From Massilioclostridium coli (GTDB lineage: Bacteria; Bacillota; Clostridia; Oscillospirales; Ruminococcaceae), in assembly GCF_900095865.1 (NCBI RefSeq), contig NZ_FMIZ01000007.1:248001-312000 (forward strand): a DNA stretch of 64,000 nt, given 5' to 3'. Under the pieces are notes generated by a model that searched no databases, was not told the DNA's origin, and saw only the letters and a list, made by a program, of their open reading frames with translations. The position numbers and the translations under genes are program-made. Shown here in pieces: positions 1 through 9,503 of this stretch. Within the stretch, counting starts at the first letter, position 1, and each line of letters starts with the position of its first letter.

Positions 1-1908
1 AAAGCATTTCTGGATAAACAGATGAATGAGGAAACCAGTACAACAGATTTATACCAATATACTTCTGCTATTCAATATCAGTACGATGTGGATATGAACA
101 CCTATATTACGGATGCGGATGGAAATTATAGGACAACTGATATTGCGGATGTTTTTTCGGAATCGGAAAATCCTGATCTTCCAAAAGAAAAACAGGCGAT
201 GTATGAGATGATGAAAACCCAGCTTTCTTCTTATGAGTTGTGGCAGGAAATCCCTTCTGGAACAGATGGAAGTTTGATTTCCGATATGGTTTCTAGTCAA
301 TATGATTTGGTGTATGGACAATGGCCATCTGCCGCAAACGAAGTAGTATTGGTGTTAAACGGAAATAGTGAAATCTCTGATATCGCTTTTTATTCTTTGG
401 GATTGTTGGCTCCGGAGCAGGTCCAGGAGCTATTGGATTCTAGTACGGACGGTACAGAAGTAGATAAATGGGATTTATCTTTAAATTATCAGGAAATTTG
501 TGAGAAATCCTTTAAATTGCTGTTAAATCCTGATTATTATGCAAACACAGGAAAAAATGGCACCTGGGAATATATTGGTGATGATCAAACCAGGATGGAT
601 ATGACGATTAAAAATGGCTATGACTTAAATATTGTGGGTATCATTCAACCAAACGAAGATGCTTCCGCAACTACGTTATCCGGTACTTTTGGATATACTT
701 CTGCTTTAACAGAATATATGGTAGATAAAATTCAAACTAGTGATATTGTGGCACAGCAAACTGCTGTAGAAAATGAGAATTACGACGTTTTTTCTGGGCT
801 TCCTTTTACCAAGGAGGAACGGGAGCTTACCAATGCAGAAAAAGCGGAGGAAATCAAATCATATTTTTCTGGACTAAATAATCAAGAAAAAACAGACTTA
901 TATACCAGAATTCTCTCAGAACCACCAGAAGAATATGTACAGCAGGTATTGCAAAGTAGCATGGCGAAATATTCCACTAGGGAAGAAATGGAAAGTGCAA
1001 TCGCCTCCCAATATCAGATGGATAATGCTACAGTTCAGTCCTATTTATCTTCGTATTCAGATGAAGAATTGCAAACAATGATACAGCAGCAGATTACGGC
1101 AATGATTCAGCAAAACTATGCGGCACAGGCAGAAGCAGCGGTAAAAGAGATGATGGGAACGGATGGAGAAATTGACCAATCTGCTGGATATGCAAAAGTA
1201 GCGGCTATTTTCGATGCTCAAATTGGAAGTGTTCAGGATGAAGCTACTTTGGCAGGATATTATGACAAATATATGCCTTCCGGCGTTTCGGAGTCTACTT
1301 TGGAAGAAAATATGAAAACATTGGGTGTTGTTGATTTGGGTTCTCCATCTGCCATCAATATATATGCAAATTCATTTGAAAATAAAGATGCCATCTCAGA
1401 TATCATTACCGATTATAACAATTCTGTTGCAGAAGAAGATGCTATTTCTTATACCGACTATGTTGCCCTATTGATGTCCGGTATTACTACGATTATCAAT
1501 GCTATTTCTTATGGGTTAATCGCATTTGTTGCAATTTCCTTGGTAGTTTCTTCTATTATGATTGGAATTATCACCTATATTTCCGTATTGGAACGGACAA
1601 AAGAAATTGGTATTTTACGCTCCATTGGAGCTTCCAAAAAAGATGTTTCCCATGTGTTTAACGCGGAAGCAATGATTATTGGCTTCTGTGCTGGTGCCCT
1701 TGGGGTAATCATCTCATTACTCCTTTGTTTGCCAATTAACTGGATTATCCATGCACTTACCAATATCCCAACGATTAATGCTTATTTATCTCCAGTTGCT
1801 TGTATTATTTTGGTGGCAATCAGTATGGGATTAACTTTTATTGCCGGATTAATTCCTTCCAGAATTGCAGCTAAGAAAAATCCAGTAGAATCTTTGCGAA
1901 GTGAATAA
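1..1908 (+). CDS. ABC transporter permease, FtsX/MacB type (5' end outside window)
   Basis: The reading frame is open from base 1, seven codons upstream of the first ATG at 22, so the gene enters from the left. What is visible is a long hydrophilic extracellular region of about 490 residues rich in D, E, Q and Y, followed by three C-terminal membrane segments. The motif ERTKEIGILRSIGASKKDV after the first of these is typical of FtsX-like permeases, and the protein ends PSRIAAKKNPVESLR, the usual MacB/FtsX tail. The family works with an ATPase partner to move peptides or lipids, or to transmit a signal across the membrane. The ATPase is not in the window and may lie upstream. The substrate cannot be inferred. 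Confidence 0.85.
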   Translation, partial: KAFLDKQMNEETSTTDLYQYTSAIQYQYDVDMNTYITDADGNYRTTDIADVFSESENPDLPKEKQAMYEMMKTQLSSYELWQEIPSGTDGSLISDMVSSQYDLVYGQWPSAANEVVLVLNGNSEISDIAFYSLGLLAPEQVQELLDSSTDGTEVDKWDLSLNYQEICEKSFKLLLNPDYYANTGKNGTWEYIGDDQTRMDMTIKNGYDLNIVGIIQPNEDASATTLSGTFGYTSALTEYMVDKIQTSDIVAQQTAVENENYDVFSGLPFTKEERELTNAEKAEEIKSYFSGLNNQEKTDLYTRILSEPPEEYVQQVLQSSMAKYSTREEMESAIASQYQMDNATVQSYLSSYSDEELQTMIQQQITAMIQQNYAAQAEAAVKEMMGTDGEIDQSAGYAKVAAIFDAQIGSVQDEATLAGYYDKYMPSGVSESTLEENMKTLGVVDLGSPSAINIYANSFENKDAISDIITDYNNSVAEEDAISYTDYVALLMSGITTIINAISYGLIAFVAISLVVSSIMIGIITYISVLERTKEIGILRSIGASKKDVSHVFNAEAMIIGFCAGALGVIISLLLCLPINWIIHALTNIPTINAYLSPVACIILVAISMGLTFIAGLIPSRIAAKKNPVESLRSE

Positions 1909-1923
1909 AAGTTATTATGTTTT

Positions 1924-1954
1924 GGATGGTGGAATATTTCCACCATCCTTTTTT
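1924..1954 (+). terminator. Rho-independent terminator of the permease gene
   Basis: The arms GGATGGTGGAA and TTCCACCATCC form a strong hairpin that is followed by six T's. It lies 16 bases after the permease stop codon. Confidence 0.85.
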
Positions 1955-2110
1955 GATAGATATTGGTTTTATAAAATAAACTTGTCTGGATTTACTTATC
2001 GCATGACCACTTTAGTATATGTCAGTTATTGTAGATTTATCTGCTATATTCCAAAATAGTTTAAAAGTATGCTATACTAAAACTATAATGTAAAGAAAGG
2101 TGGAATTTGT

Positions 2111-2533
2111 TTGCGCAGGATTCGTTTATTGTGGAGAATTTTGAAAATTACCCATGCAGATAAATTATTGTTTGGTTTTCTGGTTTATTTTATATTAACT
2201 TCTATTATGATATATTTGGTAGAGCCGAATATTCAAACAGTTGGAGATAGTTTGTGGTATTGTTTTGCAGCAAGTACAACCATTGGTTTTGGAGATATTG
2301 TAGCTGTTACTTTATTGGGAAGGGTACTAACAGTAATATTGTGTATTTATGCTGTTTTAATAATAGCGCTAATTCCAGGGGTTGTAGTGAGTTATTTTAT
2401 TGAATTTAATAAGATAAAAAGCAAGGAAAGTGTTGTTGTATTTTTAGACCAATTAGAACATCTGGAAACCCTCTCTAAAGAGGAATTGCGGGAACTTTCT
2501 CAAAAAGTAAAGCAACGCCGATATCGTTTGTAA
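2111..2533 (+). CDS. Two-TM potassium channel family protein
   Basis: A 140-residue protein with two hydrophobic segments (about 20-40 and 70-98) separated by a pore loop. The loop carries the selectivity-filter sequence TIGFGD, the hallmark of K+ channels of the Ion_trans_2 family. It ends in a short charged cytoplasmic tail without an RCK/TrkA domain, so it resembles a minimal two-TM channel and probably assembles as a tetramer in the membrane. The start is the TTG at 2111, about eight bases after AAAGGTGG; no ATG lies nearby. The gene stands alone between terminated units. Gating ligand and regulation are not visible. Confidence 0.8.
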   Translation: MRRIRLLWRILKITHADKLLFGFLVYFILTSIMIYLVEPNIQTVGDSLWYCFAASTTIGFGDIVAVTLLGRVLTVILCIYAVLIIALIPGVVVSYFIEFNKIKSKESVVVFLDQLEHLETLSKEELRELSQKVKQRRYRL

Positions 2534-2738
2534 TAGGCTTCTACTTCAAATGCCATCCTTTCCTTGATAGACACAAGTACTTTACGATGCAAAAAATAAG
2601 GCTCTATGTTGTATTTTCGTTGACAAACAAAAAGATAGGAGATAAAATGTTGAAAGGACATATGGATAAGAATAGAGCGGAAATGATTGTTTCAAGTTAT
2701 TTTTTAGATTTAAATTTGCATATAATGGAGGGATAAGC

Positions 2739-2972
2739 ATGACATTAGACCAAGTATCTCCAGGACAAGGAGGTATCATCACGAAAATTGGTGGTGAAGG
2801 GGAGTTAAGGCGGCGCTTATTGGATATGGGCCTGACGCCAAATACCCAGGTAACAGTGCGAAAGGTTGCCCCCATGGGGGACCCAATTGAACTTTTTTTG
2901 CGCAGCTATGTATTGACAATCCGAAAGGATGACGCAGCAAAAATTGAGATAAAAGAGGTAACCAGAGCATGA
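2739..2972 (+). CDS. feoA: Ferrous iron transport protein A
   Basis: A 77-residue SH3-like FeoA protein. It contains the LRRRLLDMGLTPNTQVTV core and the PMGDPIEL segment typical of the family. FeoA is a small cytoplasmic protein thought to modulate the FeoB GTPase/permease. An RBS (GGAGGG) lies at the normal distance. The stop codon overlaps the feoB start by four bases, which indicates translational coupling in a feoAB operon. I could not find a convincing Fur box or promoter in the 200-bp spacer upstream. Confidence 0.92.
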   Translation: MTLDQVSPGQGGIITKIGGEGELRRRLLDMGLTPNTQVTVRKVAPMGDPIELFLRSYVLTIRKDDAAKIEIKEVTRA

Positions 2973-4984
2973 GTTTTTTATTTGCCCTTGCGGGGAACCA
3001 AAATAGTGGTAAAACTACGTTGTTTAACCGGTTAACCGGCAGTAACCAGCATGTTGGAAATTTTCCGGGTGTGACAGTGGAGAAAAAAGAAGGTAACATT
3101 AAGCAGATGAAAAATGCTGTATTGGTGGATTTACCTGGAATTTATTCATTATCCCCCTACACTTCAGAAGAAGTTGTAACCAGAGATATGCTGTTGAAAG
3201 ACCATCCAGATGGAATTATCAATATTGTGGATGCTACTAATATTGAACGAAATTTATATTTGAGTTTACAGTTGATGGAACTTGGAATTCCTATGGTGAT
3301 TGCCTTGAACATGATGGACGAGGTGAAAGCTAGTGGGAACAACATTGATGTCCGGAAATTATCCGAACATTTAGGGATTCCAGTTGTCCCGATTTCAGCT
3401 GGGAAAAACCAGGGGATATCTGAATTGACCCGGGTTATTTCCAAAATGGCGGAAGGTAAAGTTTCGAATCCTCGTCAGGATTTTTGTACTGGACCTGTTC
3501 ACAAGGCAATTCATTCCATTGCCCATATCATTGAAGACCAGGCAAAAGATGCTGGATATCCTGTTCGTTTTGCTGCTACCAAAATGGTAGAAGGGGATGG
3601 ACCTACCATGAAGGCGATTCAGATTACAGATAAGGAACAGCATATTATCGACCACATTGTGGAGGAAATGGAAGAGGAGCTGGGAACCGACCGGGAAGCA
3701 GCTTTGGCGGATATGCGGTATAACTATATCGAATCGATTTGCCGTGACAGTGTGGTCAAACGCCAAGAAACTCATGAACAGGTACGTTCCGAACGGATTG
3801 ACCGGTTGTTAACCCATAAATATTTGGGAATTCCCATCTTTTTCTTGATTATGTTTCTTATTTTTTGGCTTACTTTTAGTGTGATCGGAGCCCCTTTACA
3901 AGATTTATTGGGAACTGGAATTGACTGGTGTACAGCACAACTCGCTGGGTTGTTGGAACGTGTTGGAGTAGCGGAATGGCTGCAATCTCTATTAATTGAT
4001 GGTGTTTGTGCCGGTGTCGGAAGTGTACTATCCTTTTTGCCGATTATCGTATTTTTGTTTTTCTTTTTATCCCTATTAGAGGATAGCGGGTACATGGCAC
4101 GTGTAGCGTTTGTCATGGATAAAATGTTGCGTAAGATTGGTTTATCCGGACGTTCGTTTGTCCCCATGCTTATTGGATTTGGGTGTAGTGTACCAGCAAT
4201 TATGGCAACCAGGACACTTTCTAGCGATCGTGACCGTAAAATGACGATTGTATTGACGCCATTTATGTCCTGTAGTGCTAAGCTTCCTATTTATGCAATG
4301 ATTACTTCTGCGTTTTTCCCACAAAACGGAGCGATTGTCATGATTTCAATTTATATTATTGGTATTATTGTGGCGATTTTATCCGGATTGTTGTTAAAGA
4401 AAACAGTATTTCGGGGAGAACCTGTTCCATTTGTTATGGAACTTCCTGCTTACCGAATCCCGTCCGCAAAGAGCGTGGGATTACATATGTGGGAAAAAGC
4501 CAAAGGATTTATCAAAAAAGCGTTTACTATTATATTCCTAGCTTCTATGGTAATCTGGTTCCTGCAAAGTTTTGACGCTTCTTTAAATATGGTATCCGAT
4601 TCCAGTCAGAGTTTATTAGCGGCGATTGGTTCCTTTATTGCTCCAATCTTTATTCCTCTTGGTTTCTATGATTGGCGCGCTTCTACTGCTCTGCTGACGG
4701 GAATTACGGCAAAAGAATCCGTCGTAAGTACATTGACTGTGCTAACAGGTTCGACAAACTCGGCAGAATTATCTACAGCATTGCAAAGTATTTTTACACC
4801 ATTAAGCGCATTCTCCTTTTTGGTATTTACCGTATTATATATGCCATGTGTTGCGGCATTTGCAGCATCCAGAAGAGAATTGGGGTCCACAAAAAGCGCA
4901 TTGGCTACTGCGGCTTTCCAAACTGGAATGGCTTACATTGTAGCAATGATGATTTATCAGGTGGCACATTTGTTTATTGGATAA
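2969..4984 (+). CDS. feoB: Ferrous iron transporter FeoB
   Basis: A 671-residue FeoB that imports Fe2+ across the cytoplasmic membrane. The N-terminal G domain shows G1 GNQNSGKTTLFN (residues 8-19), G3 DLPGIYSLSPYT and G4 NMMD. A helical guanine-dissociation-inhibitor-like region follows. The rest is a polytopic membrane domain with two Gate-type repeats, including GCSVPAIMATRT and the second-half motif ITAKESVVSTL. The length is normal for a clostridial FeoB without a FeoC extension. It follows feoA with a 4-bp overlap and is closed by a strong terminator, so the operon is just feoAB. Confidence 0.95.
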   Translation: MSFLFALAGNQNSGKTTLFNRLTGSNQHVGNFPGVTVEKKEGNIKQMKNAVLVDLPGIYSLSPYTSEEVVTRDMLLKDHPDGIINIVDATNIERNLYLSLQLMELGIPMVIALNMMDEVKASGNNIDVRKLSEHLGIPVVPISAGKNQGISELTRVISKMAEGKVSNPRQDFCTGPVHKAIHSIAHIIEDQAKDAGYPVRFAATKMVEGDGPTMKAIQITDKEQHIIDHIVEEMEEELGTDREAALADMRYNYIESICRDSVVKRQETHEQVRSERIDRLLTHKYLGIPIFFLIMFLIFWLTFSVIGAPLQDLLGTGIDWCTAQLAGLLERVGVAEWLQSLLIDGVCAGVGSVLSFLPIIVFLFFFLSLLEDSGYMARVAFVMDKMLRKIGLSGRSFVPMLIGFGCSVPAIMATRTLSSDRDRKMTIVLTPFMSCSAKLPIYAMITSAFFPQNGAIVMISIYIIGIIVAILSGLLLKKTVFRGEPVPFVMELPAYRIPSAKSVGLHMWEKAKGFIKKAFTIIFLASMVIWFLQSFDASLNMVSDSSQSLLAAIGSFIAPIFIPLGFYDWRASTALLTGITAKESVVSTLTVLTGSTNSAELSTALQSIFTPLSAFSFLVFTVLYMPCVAAFAASRRELGSTKSALATAAFQTGMAYIVAMMIYQVAHLFIG

Positions 4985-4994
4985 AAAAAGTTAA

Positions 4995-5041
4995 AAACTC
5001 AGCTTATTCTTCTAATATAGAGAATAAGCTGAGTTTTTTGT
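4995..5041 (+). terminator. Terminator of feoAB
   Basis: A perfect 15-bp stem (AAACTCAGCTTATTC and its complement) with a 12-base loop is followed by a T-rich tract. Confidence 0.9.
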
Positions 5042-5054
5042 TTGTATAAGAAAA

Positions 5055-5073
5055 CCCCCGACTGTGTCGGGGG
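5055..5073 (+). repeat. Left-end hairpin of the IS200-like element
   Basis: CCCCCGAC and GTCGGGGG form a perfect 8-bp stem with a 3-base loop, 11 bases inside the left outer repeat. AGCTTTAGCGGTGAGTATG follows it. Confidence 0.75.
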
Positions 5074-5175
5074 TTCCCAAAAGCTTTAGCGGTGAGTATG
5101 CAAAAAAAACTCCTTTTGGTAAAATATAAGTGCGGCCTGACAACTGCACAAAAAACCAAAAGGAGGACATTCAAG

Positions 5176-5583
5176 ATGAATGACAATAAAAGTTTAGCAC
5201 ACACAACATAGAACTGCAAATATCACATAGTCTTTGCGCCAAAATACAGAAGGCAAATTTTCTATGGAGAGCACAGAGTAGAAGTGGGGAAAATATTAAG
5301 GGAATTGTGCGAATGGAAAGGGATAACGATAATAGAGGCGGAAGTGTGCCCAAATCACATACACATGCTGGTAGAAATATCACCAAAAGAAAGTGTATCA
5401 GGATTCATGGGATATTTGAAAGGAAAAAACCGAAGCTTTTGGTGCAGGGGATACTATGTAGATACAGTAGGGAAGAATAAGAAAAAGATAGCAGAGTATA
5501 TACAAAATCAGCTGAAAGAAGACCAATTACATGACCAACTAACATTGAAAGAATACATGGACCCGTTTACGGGTAGCAAGTAA
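5176..5583 (+). pseudogene. tnpA: IS200-type TnpA transposase, disrupted
   Basis: The start ATG at 5176 follows a strong RBS (AAAGGAGG). The frame is then stopped by TAG at 5209-5211, where family members have a Trp codon (TTWNCKYHIVF context). Downstream, in the same frame, the HUH motif (NHIHMLVE) and the Y1 catalytic tyrosine region (AEYIQNQLKED) are intact. About 17 codons are missing between YLKGKN and RSFWCRGYY compared with the usual protein, an in-frame deletion of the segment before the RxFW motif. A nonsense mutation plus an internal deletion make it very probably inactive. Confidence 0.85.
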
Positions 5584-5664
5584 CAATCCATTCGCAGGTG
5601 TGAGGACGTAAAAAGCGCCTGGGGGCGCTTCTAGTAACAGAGCCTTACAGGCGCATCTGTAAAA

Positions 5665-5683
5665 CCCCCGGCTATGCCGGGGG
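5665..5683 (+). repeat. Right-end hairpin of the IS200-like element
   Basis: CCCCCGGC and GCCGGGGG form a perfect 8-bp stem with a 3-base loop. It lies 82 bases after the transposase frame ends. Confidence 0.7.
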
Positions 5684-5904
5684 ATATTTATTTGTATAAG
5701 GAAATACCTGGTTTTCCTGAGAAAGATATCTTGTAAAAAAGCTTTCGCTTCAAGTATCAAATGAACCTTTTTCAAGGTGATAGGACAGTAAATGTAAACG
5801 AAGAAAATTTTTAGTGTGTCGTTTTAAGCATTTACCGACCCATCCTATTTTAGGAATGTTTAAGCCTCTGGCTAAGTTGGAGATTTTGACTTAGAAAGAT
5901 ACCA

Positions 5905-7674
5905 TTAACTATAATTGTCTTCCTCTTCTTCCTGGTCCATAATTGGCGCCATAGGCATATCCCAAGCAGTATGATCTGTATGTAGCAGCTCATGTGCCCG
6001 ATGGGAGAGAGGATGTTCCAAATATTCATCATATACTTTGATAATGGAGGGATTTTCATGGGAGAACCGCAGGGTAGAAATTCGGTCCAAGCCATATAGT
6101 TTGTTGGCACGTTCCCCAGCAAATTCCAAACCATCGTGGATAGGTTGACCTCCACCACCAGAACATCCACCTGGACAGGCCATAACTTCCACAAAATCAT
6201 ATTGTACTTTATTCCGGCGGATCGCACGGATTAATTTACGGGTATTGCCTAATCCGCTGACAACAGCAACCCGTACTAAAGTACCTGAAATATCAAAGGT
6301 TGCTTCTTTCCAACCATCCATACCACGGACTTGTTGGAAAGCGTCTGGAGACGGATTTTGTCCAGTTACCAAATAGTAAGCAGTACGTAAAGCAGCTTCC
6401 ATTACGCCACCAGTAGCTCCAAAGATGACCCCAGCGCCGGTACCAATTCCCAATGGTGTGTCAAATTCTTCTTCCTGTAGCTCCGATGGAATAATATGTT
6501 CCGCACGGATCATTCGGTCAATTTCTCTAGTAGTCAATACCAAGTCAACATCTTGTCCCGCACCAGCGCTGTTCATAGTAGGCAGGTCACATTCCTGTTT
6601 TTTCGCCAGGCATGGCATAATGGAAACACAATAAATTTTACTTGGATCAACATTTAATAACTGTGCATAATAGCTTTTTGCAATTGCTCCAAACATTTGT
6701 TGAGGCGATTTTGCGGTAGAAAGCTGCGGAACCATATCTGGATACTGGGATTTTAAGAACCGTACCCAGCCAGGACAGCAAGAGGTAAACATTGGCCATG
6801 TGTTTTGGTCTTTGTTTTGCAGTTTTTGAAGGAATTCGTTGGCTTCTTCCATGATAGTTAAATCAGCACTAAAATCGGTATCAAAAATATAGTCAAATCC
6901 AATCCTGCGCAGTGCGGAAACCAGCCGTTTTACAGTAGCAAATTCCCTGGAAATTCCTAGACTTTCTCCCCATGCAGCACGGACTGCTGGGGCAATTTGT
7001 ACAATGGTGATTTTTTCTGGATCAGCCAATGCTTCAAAAGCTTTTGCGGTGTCGTTGCGTTCCCGAAGTGCGCCAACAGGGCAATGTGTAATACATTGTC
7101 CACAGAGGGTACAATCCGAATCCTTAATACGACGGTTAAAGGAAATATCTACTGTGGTACGGGAACCAGTATTGGCTACATCCCAGATATTCATCCCCTG
7201 TACTTTATCGCAGATTTGCACACAACGCATACATTTAATACATTTTCCGATATCACGGATTAATGGGAATCCTACATTCCAACGGAAATCTGGTACTTCT
7301 TTTTTATAAGGAATTGAGATAATCCCTAAATCGTTAGCAATGGTCTGTAAATTGCAGTTACCGCTTCGTACACAAGTTGCGCAGTGACAATCATGTTGGG
7401 ACAACAGCAACTCCACATTAATTCTTCTTGTTTCCCTTACTTTTGGACTATTGGTATAGATTACCATGCCTTCTTCCACTAAATTGTTGCAAGCAGGGAT
7501 TAGTTTTTCTTTTCCTTCCAGTTCTACTACACAGACACGGCAGGCGCCAATCTCGTTGATATCCTTTAAATAACAAAGGCTTGGAATTGGAATACCAGCC
7601 AGTTTAGCAGCCTCCAAAATGGTGGTTCCCTGCGCTACCGTAACTGGTTTATGATCAATTGTTAAGGTTACCAT
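5905..7674 (-). CDS. hydA: [FeFe] hydrogenase catalytic subunit (HydA/HndD type)
   Basis: A 589-residue multi-cluster [FeFe] hydrogenase that interconverts protons and H2 in the cytoplasm. It starts with a 2Fe-2S ferredoxin domain (Cys34, 45, 48, 62). A His/Cys3 4Fe-4S site (HDCHCATC) and two 4Fe-4S sites (CIKCMRC, CTLCGQC) follow. The H-cluster motifs are all present: TSCCPGW, MPCLAKKQEC and ACPGGCSGGGGQP. A small-subunit domain and an acidic tail end the protein. The layout matches the catalytic subunit of NAD(P)-linked or bifurcating enzymes. It overlaps the upstream flavoprotein gene by seven bases, so the two are surely co-translated. The start follows AAAGGAGG. Confidence 0.93.
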   Translation of the reverse strand: MVTLTIDHKPVTVAQGTTILEAAKLAGIPIPSLCYLKDINEIGACRVCVVELEGKEKLIPACNNLVEEGMVIYTNSPKVRETRRINVELLLSQHDCHCATCVRSGNCNLQTIANDLGIISIPYKKEVPDFRWNVGFPLIRDIGKCIKCMRCVQICDKVQGMNIWDVANTGSRTTVDISFNRRIKDSDCTLCGQCITHCPVGALRERNDTAKAFEALADPEKITIVQIAPAVRAAWGESLGISREFATVKRLVSALRRIGFDYIFDTDFSADLTIMEEANEFLQKLQNKDQNTWPMFTSCCPGWVRFLKSQYPDMVPQLSTAKSPQQMFGAIAKSYYAQLLNVDPSKIYCVSIMPCLAKKQECDLPTMNSAGAGQDVDLVLTTREIDRMIRAEHIIPSELQEEEFDTPLGIGTGAGVIFGATGGVMEAALRTAYYLVTGQNPSPDAFQQVRGMDGWKEATFDISGTLVRVAVVSGLGNTRKLIRAIRRNKVQYDFVEVMACPGGCSGGGGQPIHDGLEFAGERANKLYGLDRISTLRFSHENPSIIKVYDEYLEHPLSHRAHELLHTDHTAWDMPMAPIMDQEEEEDNYS

Positions 7675-9503
7675 TTTGTAGTTCTGCCTCCTTTAAATAC
7701 ACCGTATCCGAAATGGTCACAACGCAGGCATCGACGGGATTCCTGGTTGGCTTCCTCACATGTCATACCACATTCAATCAGTTCAAAATCGTTTTTGCGT
7801 TCGTTGGCATCCCGTTCCGTCATGTTGATTCGTCCACATGCAGGGCGATCATCCAATCTTGCGGCTGGAATTTCTACATCTGATTTGATAACATGGTTAT
7901 AGCCCAAATAAGTATCGATATTGGCGGCAGCTACTTTCCCAGCAGCAATTGCACGGATTACTGTAGCAGGTCCTGTTACACAGTCCCCTCCGGCAAATAC
8001 ACCAGGAGTGTTTTCAATACCACTCCAGCTTAATGCTTCGATTACACCGCGTTTTACAGGAACACCGGCTTCCTGGAAGTGGCGGGATTCAATTCCTTGG
8101 CCAATTGCTACAATAACAAGGTCAGCAGGAATCCTTTTTTCTTCTTCTTGAGAATCCGTTGGTTTTGGACGTCCAGCGCTGTCAATCTTCCCAATAATTT
8201 GAGGTTTTACCCATAGTGCTACAGCGTTCCCATCTTCATCTACTTCAATCCTACGAGGGGATTGTAGGTCAAGGATTTCACAGCCTTCTGCAATCGCACC
8301 TTCTACTTCATCAGGCAGGGCAGTCATGTCCACTTTACGGCGGCGGTATGCCACGCTAACTTTTTTTGCTCCTAAACGGACAGCGGAGCGGGTAACGTCC
8401 ATTGCTACATTTCCCCCACCAATAACAACTACATTTTTTCCAGTAAAATCAGGTAGACGGTCAGAACCGATTTCACGCAACATTTCCACTGCGGAAATAA
8501 CCCCTCTGGCATCTTCTCCTTCAATACCGATTTTTTTATCTGTATGGGCACCAATTGCAATATAAACCGCATCATATTGATTACGCAGATCCATAATGGT
8601 GAGGTCATCCCCAATGGATACTTTAGTTTTTACTTGAACACCAGTAGAAAGGATAGCGTTAATATCCTTTTCTAGCTGTTCTCTTGGCAAGCGGTAACTT
8701 GGAATACCATACCGCAACATGCCGCCCAATTTGCTTCGTTTTTCATATACAGTAACTTTATGCCCCATTAATGCGAGGTAATATGCCGCACTTAATCCAC
8801 CAGGTCCCCCACCAATTACTGCTACGGTTTTCCCGGTAGGTGGGAAACATTTTGGTACAGGAACATCCCCTGCGTGATCGACAGCAAACCGTTTTAATCC
8901 ACGAATATTGATAGAATCATCAATCATATTTCTACGGCATCTTGCTTCACATGGATGCTCACAAATTAAACCACAAGCAGTGGGGAATGGATTGTCCTTC
9001 CGGATTAGACGGACGGCATCTGCATAACGTCCTTCGGATACCAAAGCAATGTATCCAGGAATATCTACCCCTGCTGGACATAGTGCGACACATGGAACCG
9101 GCTGGTTCAAACTACAGGTACAACGTCCATGTAAAATGTGCTCCTCGTAATCGTCACGGAATCCGATTACTCCCCTTAGCACCATGTCAGCAGCTTCGTA
9201 CCCAATAGCACAGTCGGCAGAATTGGTAATTGCCCTTGCTGTTTTTTCGATTAAATCAATTGTTTCCAGCGTTGCGTCCCCGTTCAATACATCTTCCAAT
9301 AAATTGCCCAATTGTCCTAAGCCCACACGACATGGTACACATTTACCACAGGTTTGTGCATGGCATAGTTTCAAAAAGGAAGCAGCCATATCCACTGGAC
9401 ATAGGCCAGGGGGGCTGGCAACAATACGCCGCTCCAGATCACGGTAGAGCCCTTCTACAACTGTCTGGGCGGTGCTTTGCGTTACAATATTTAAACGACT
9501 CAC
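7668..9503 (-). CDS. GltD-like FAD/NAD(P) oxidoreductase with N-terminal NuoF-type 4Fe-4S domain, hydrogenase partner
   Basis: A 611-residue protein. Residues 1-120 correspond to the C-terminal iron-sulfur domain of NuoF (CGKCVPCRVG, then a fourth Cys), but the FMN/NADH-binding part of NuoF is absent. The remainder is a GltD/NfnB-like unit: a double 4Fe-4S segment (CVALCPAG, CGLICEHPCEARC), an FAD Rossmann motif (GGGPGGLSAAYYL), an NAD(P) motif (GGGNVAMDVTRSAVRLGA) and a C-terminal Cys pair (RRCLRCDH). It probably passes electrons between NAD(P)H and HydA. I place the start at the GTG at 9503, because AAAGGAG lies just before it and inside the longer frame that begins at 9524. Confidence 0.8.
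   Translation of the reverse strand: MSRLNIVTQSTAQTVVEGLYRDLERRIVASPPGLCPVDMAASFLKLCHAQTCGKCVPCRVGLGQLGNLLEDVLNGDATLETIDLIEKTARAITNSADCAIGYEAADMVLRGVIGFRDDYEEHILHGRCTCSLNQPVPCVALCPAGVDIPGYIALVSEGRYADAVRLIRKDNPFPTACGLICEHPCEARCRRNMIDDSINIRGLKRFAVDHAGDVPVPKCFPPTGKTVAVIGGGPGGLSAAYYLALMGHKVTVYEKRSKLGGMLRYGIPSYRLPREQLEKDINAILSTGVQVKTKVSIGDDLTIMDLRNQYDAVYIAIGAHTDKKIGIEGEDARGVISAVEMLREIGSDRLPDFTGKNVVVIGGGNVAMDVTRSAVRLGAKKVSVAYRRRKVDMTALPDEVEGAIAEGCEILDLQSPRRIEVDEDGNAVALWVKPQIIGKIDSAGRPKPTDSQEEEKRIPADLVIVAIGQGIESRHFQEAGVPVKRGVIEALSWSGIENTPGVFAGGDCVTGPATVIRAIAAGKVAAANIDTYLGYNHVIKSDVEIPAARLDDRPACGRINMTERDANERKNDFELIECGMTCEEANQESRRCLRCDHFGYGVFKGGRTTKW

Larger units (their letters stand above)
5041..5700 (+). 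mobile_element. Degenerate IS200/IS605-type insertion sequence
   Basis: A 660-bp unit holding a broken Y1 transposase between two subterminal hairpins with 8-bp GC stems (5055-5073 and 5665-5683). Such hairpins are the recognition structures of IS200/IS605 elements. There are no terminal inverted repeats, as expected for this family. A 10-bp identical repeat, TTTGTATAAG, marks both outer edges (5041-5050 and 5691-5700). The exact ends are inferred from the hairpins and repeats. Confidence 0.75.

Noticed and set aside
2639..2738. Fur box upstream of feoA
   Set aside because: AT-rich sequence with no acceptable 19-bp dyad match.
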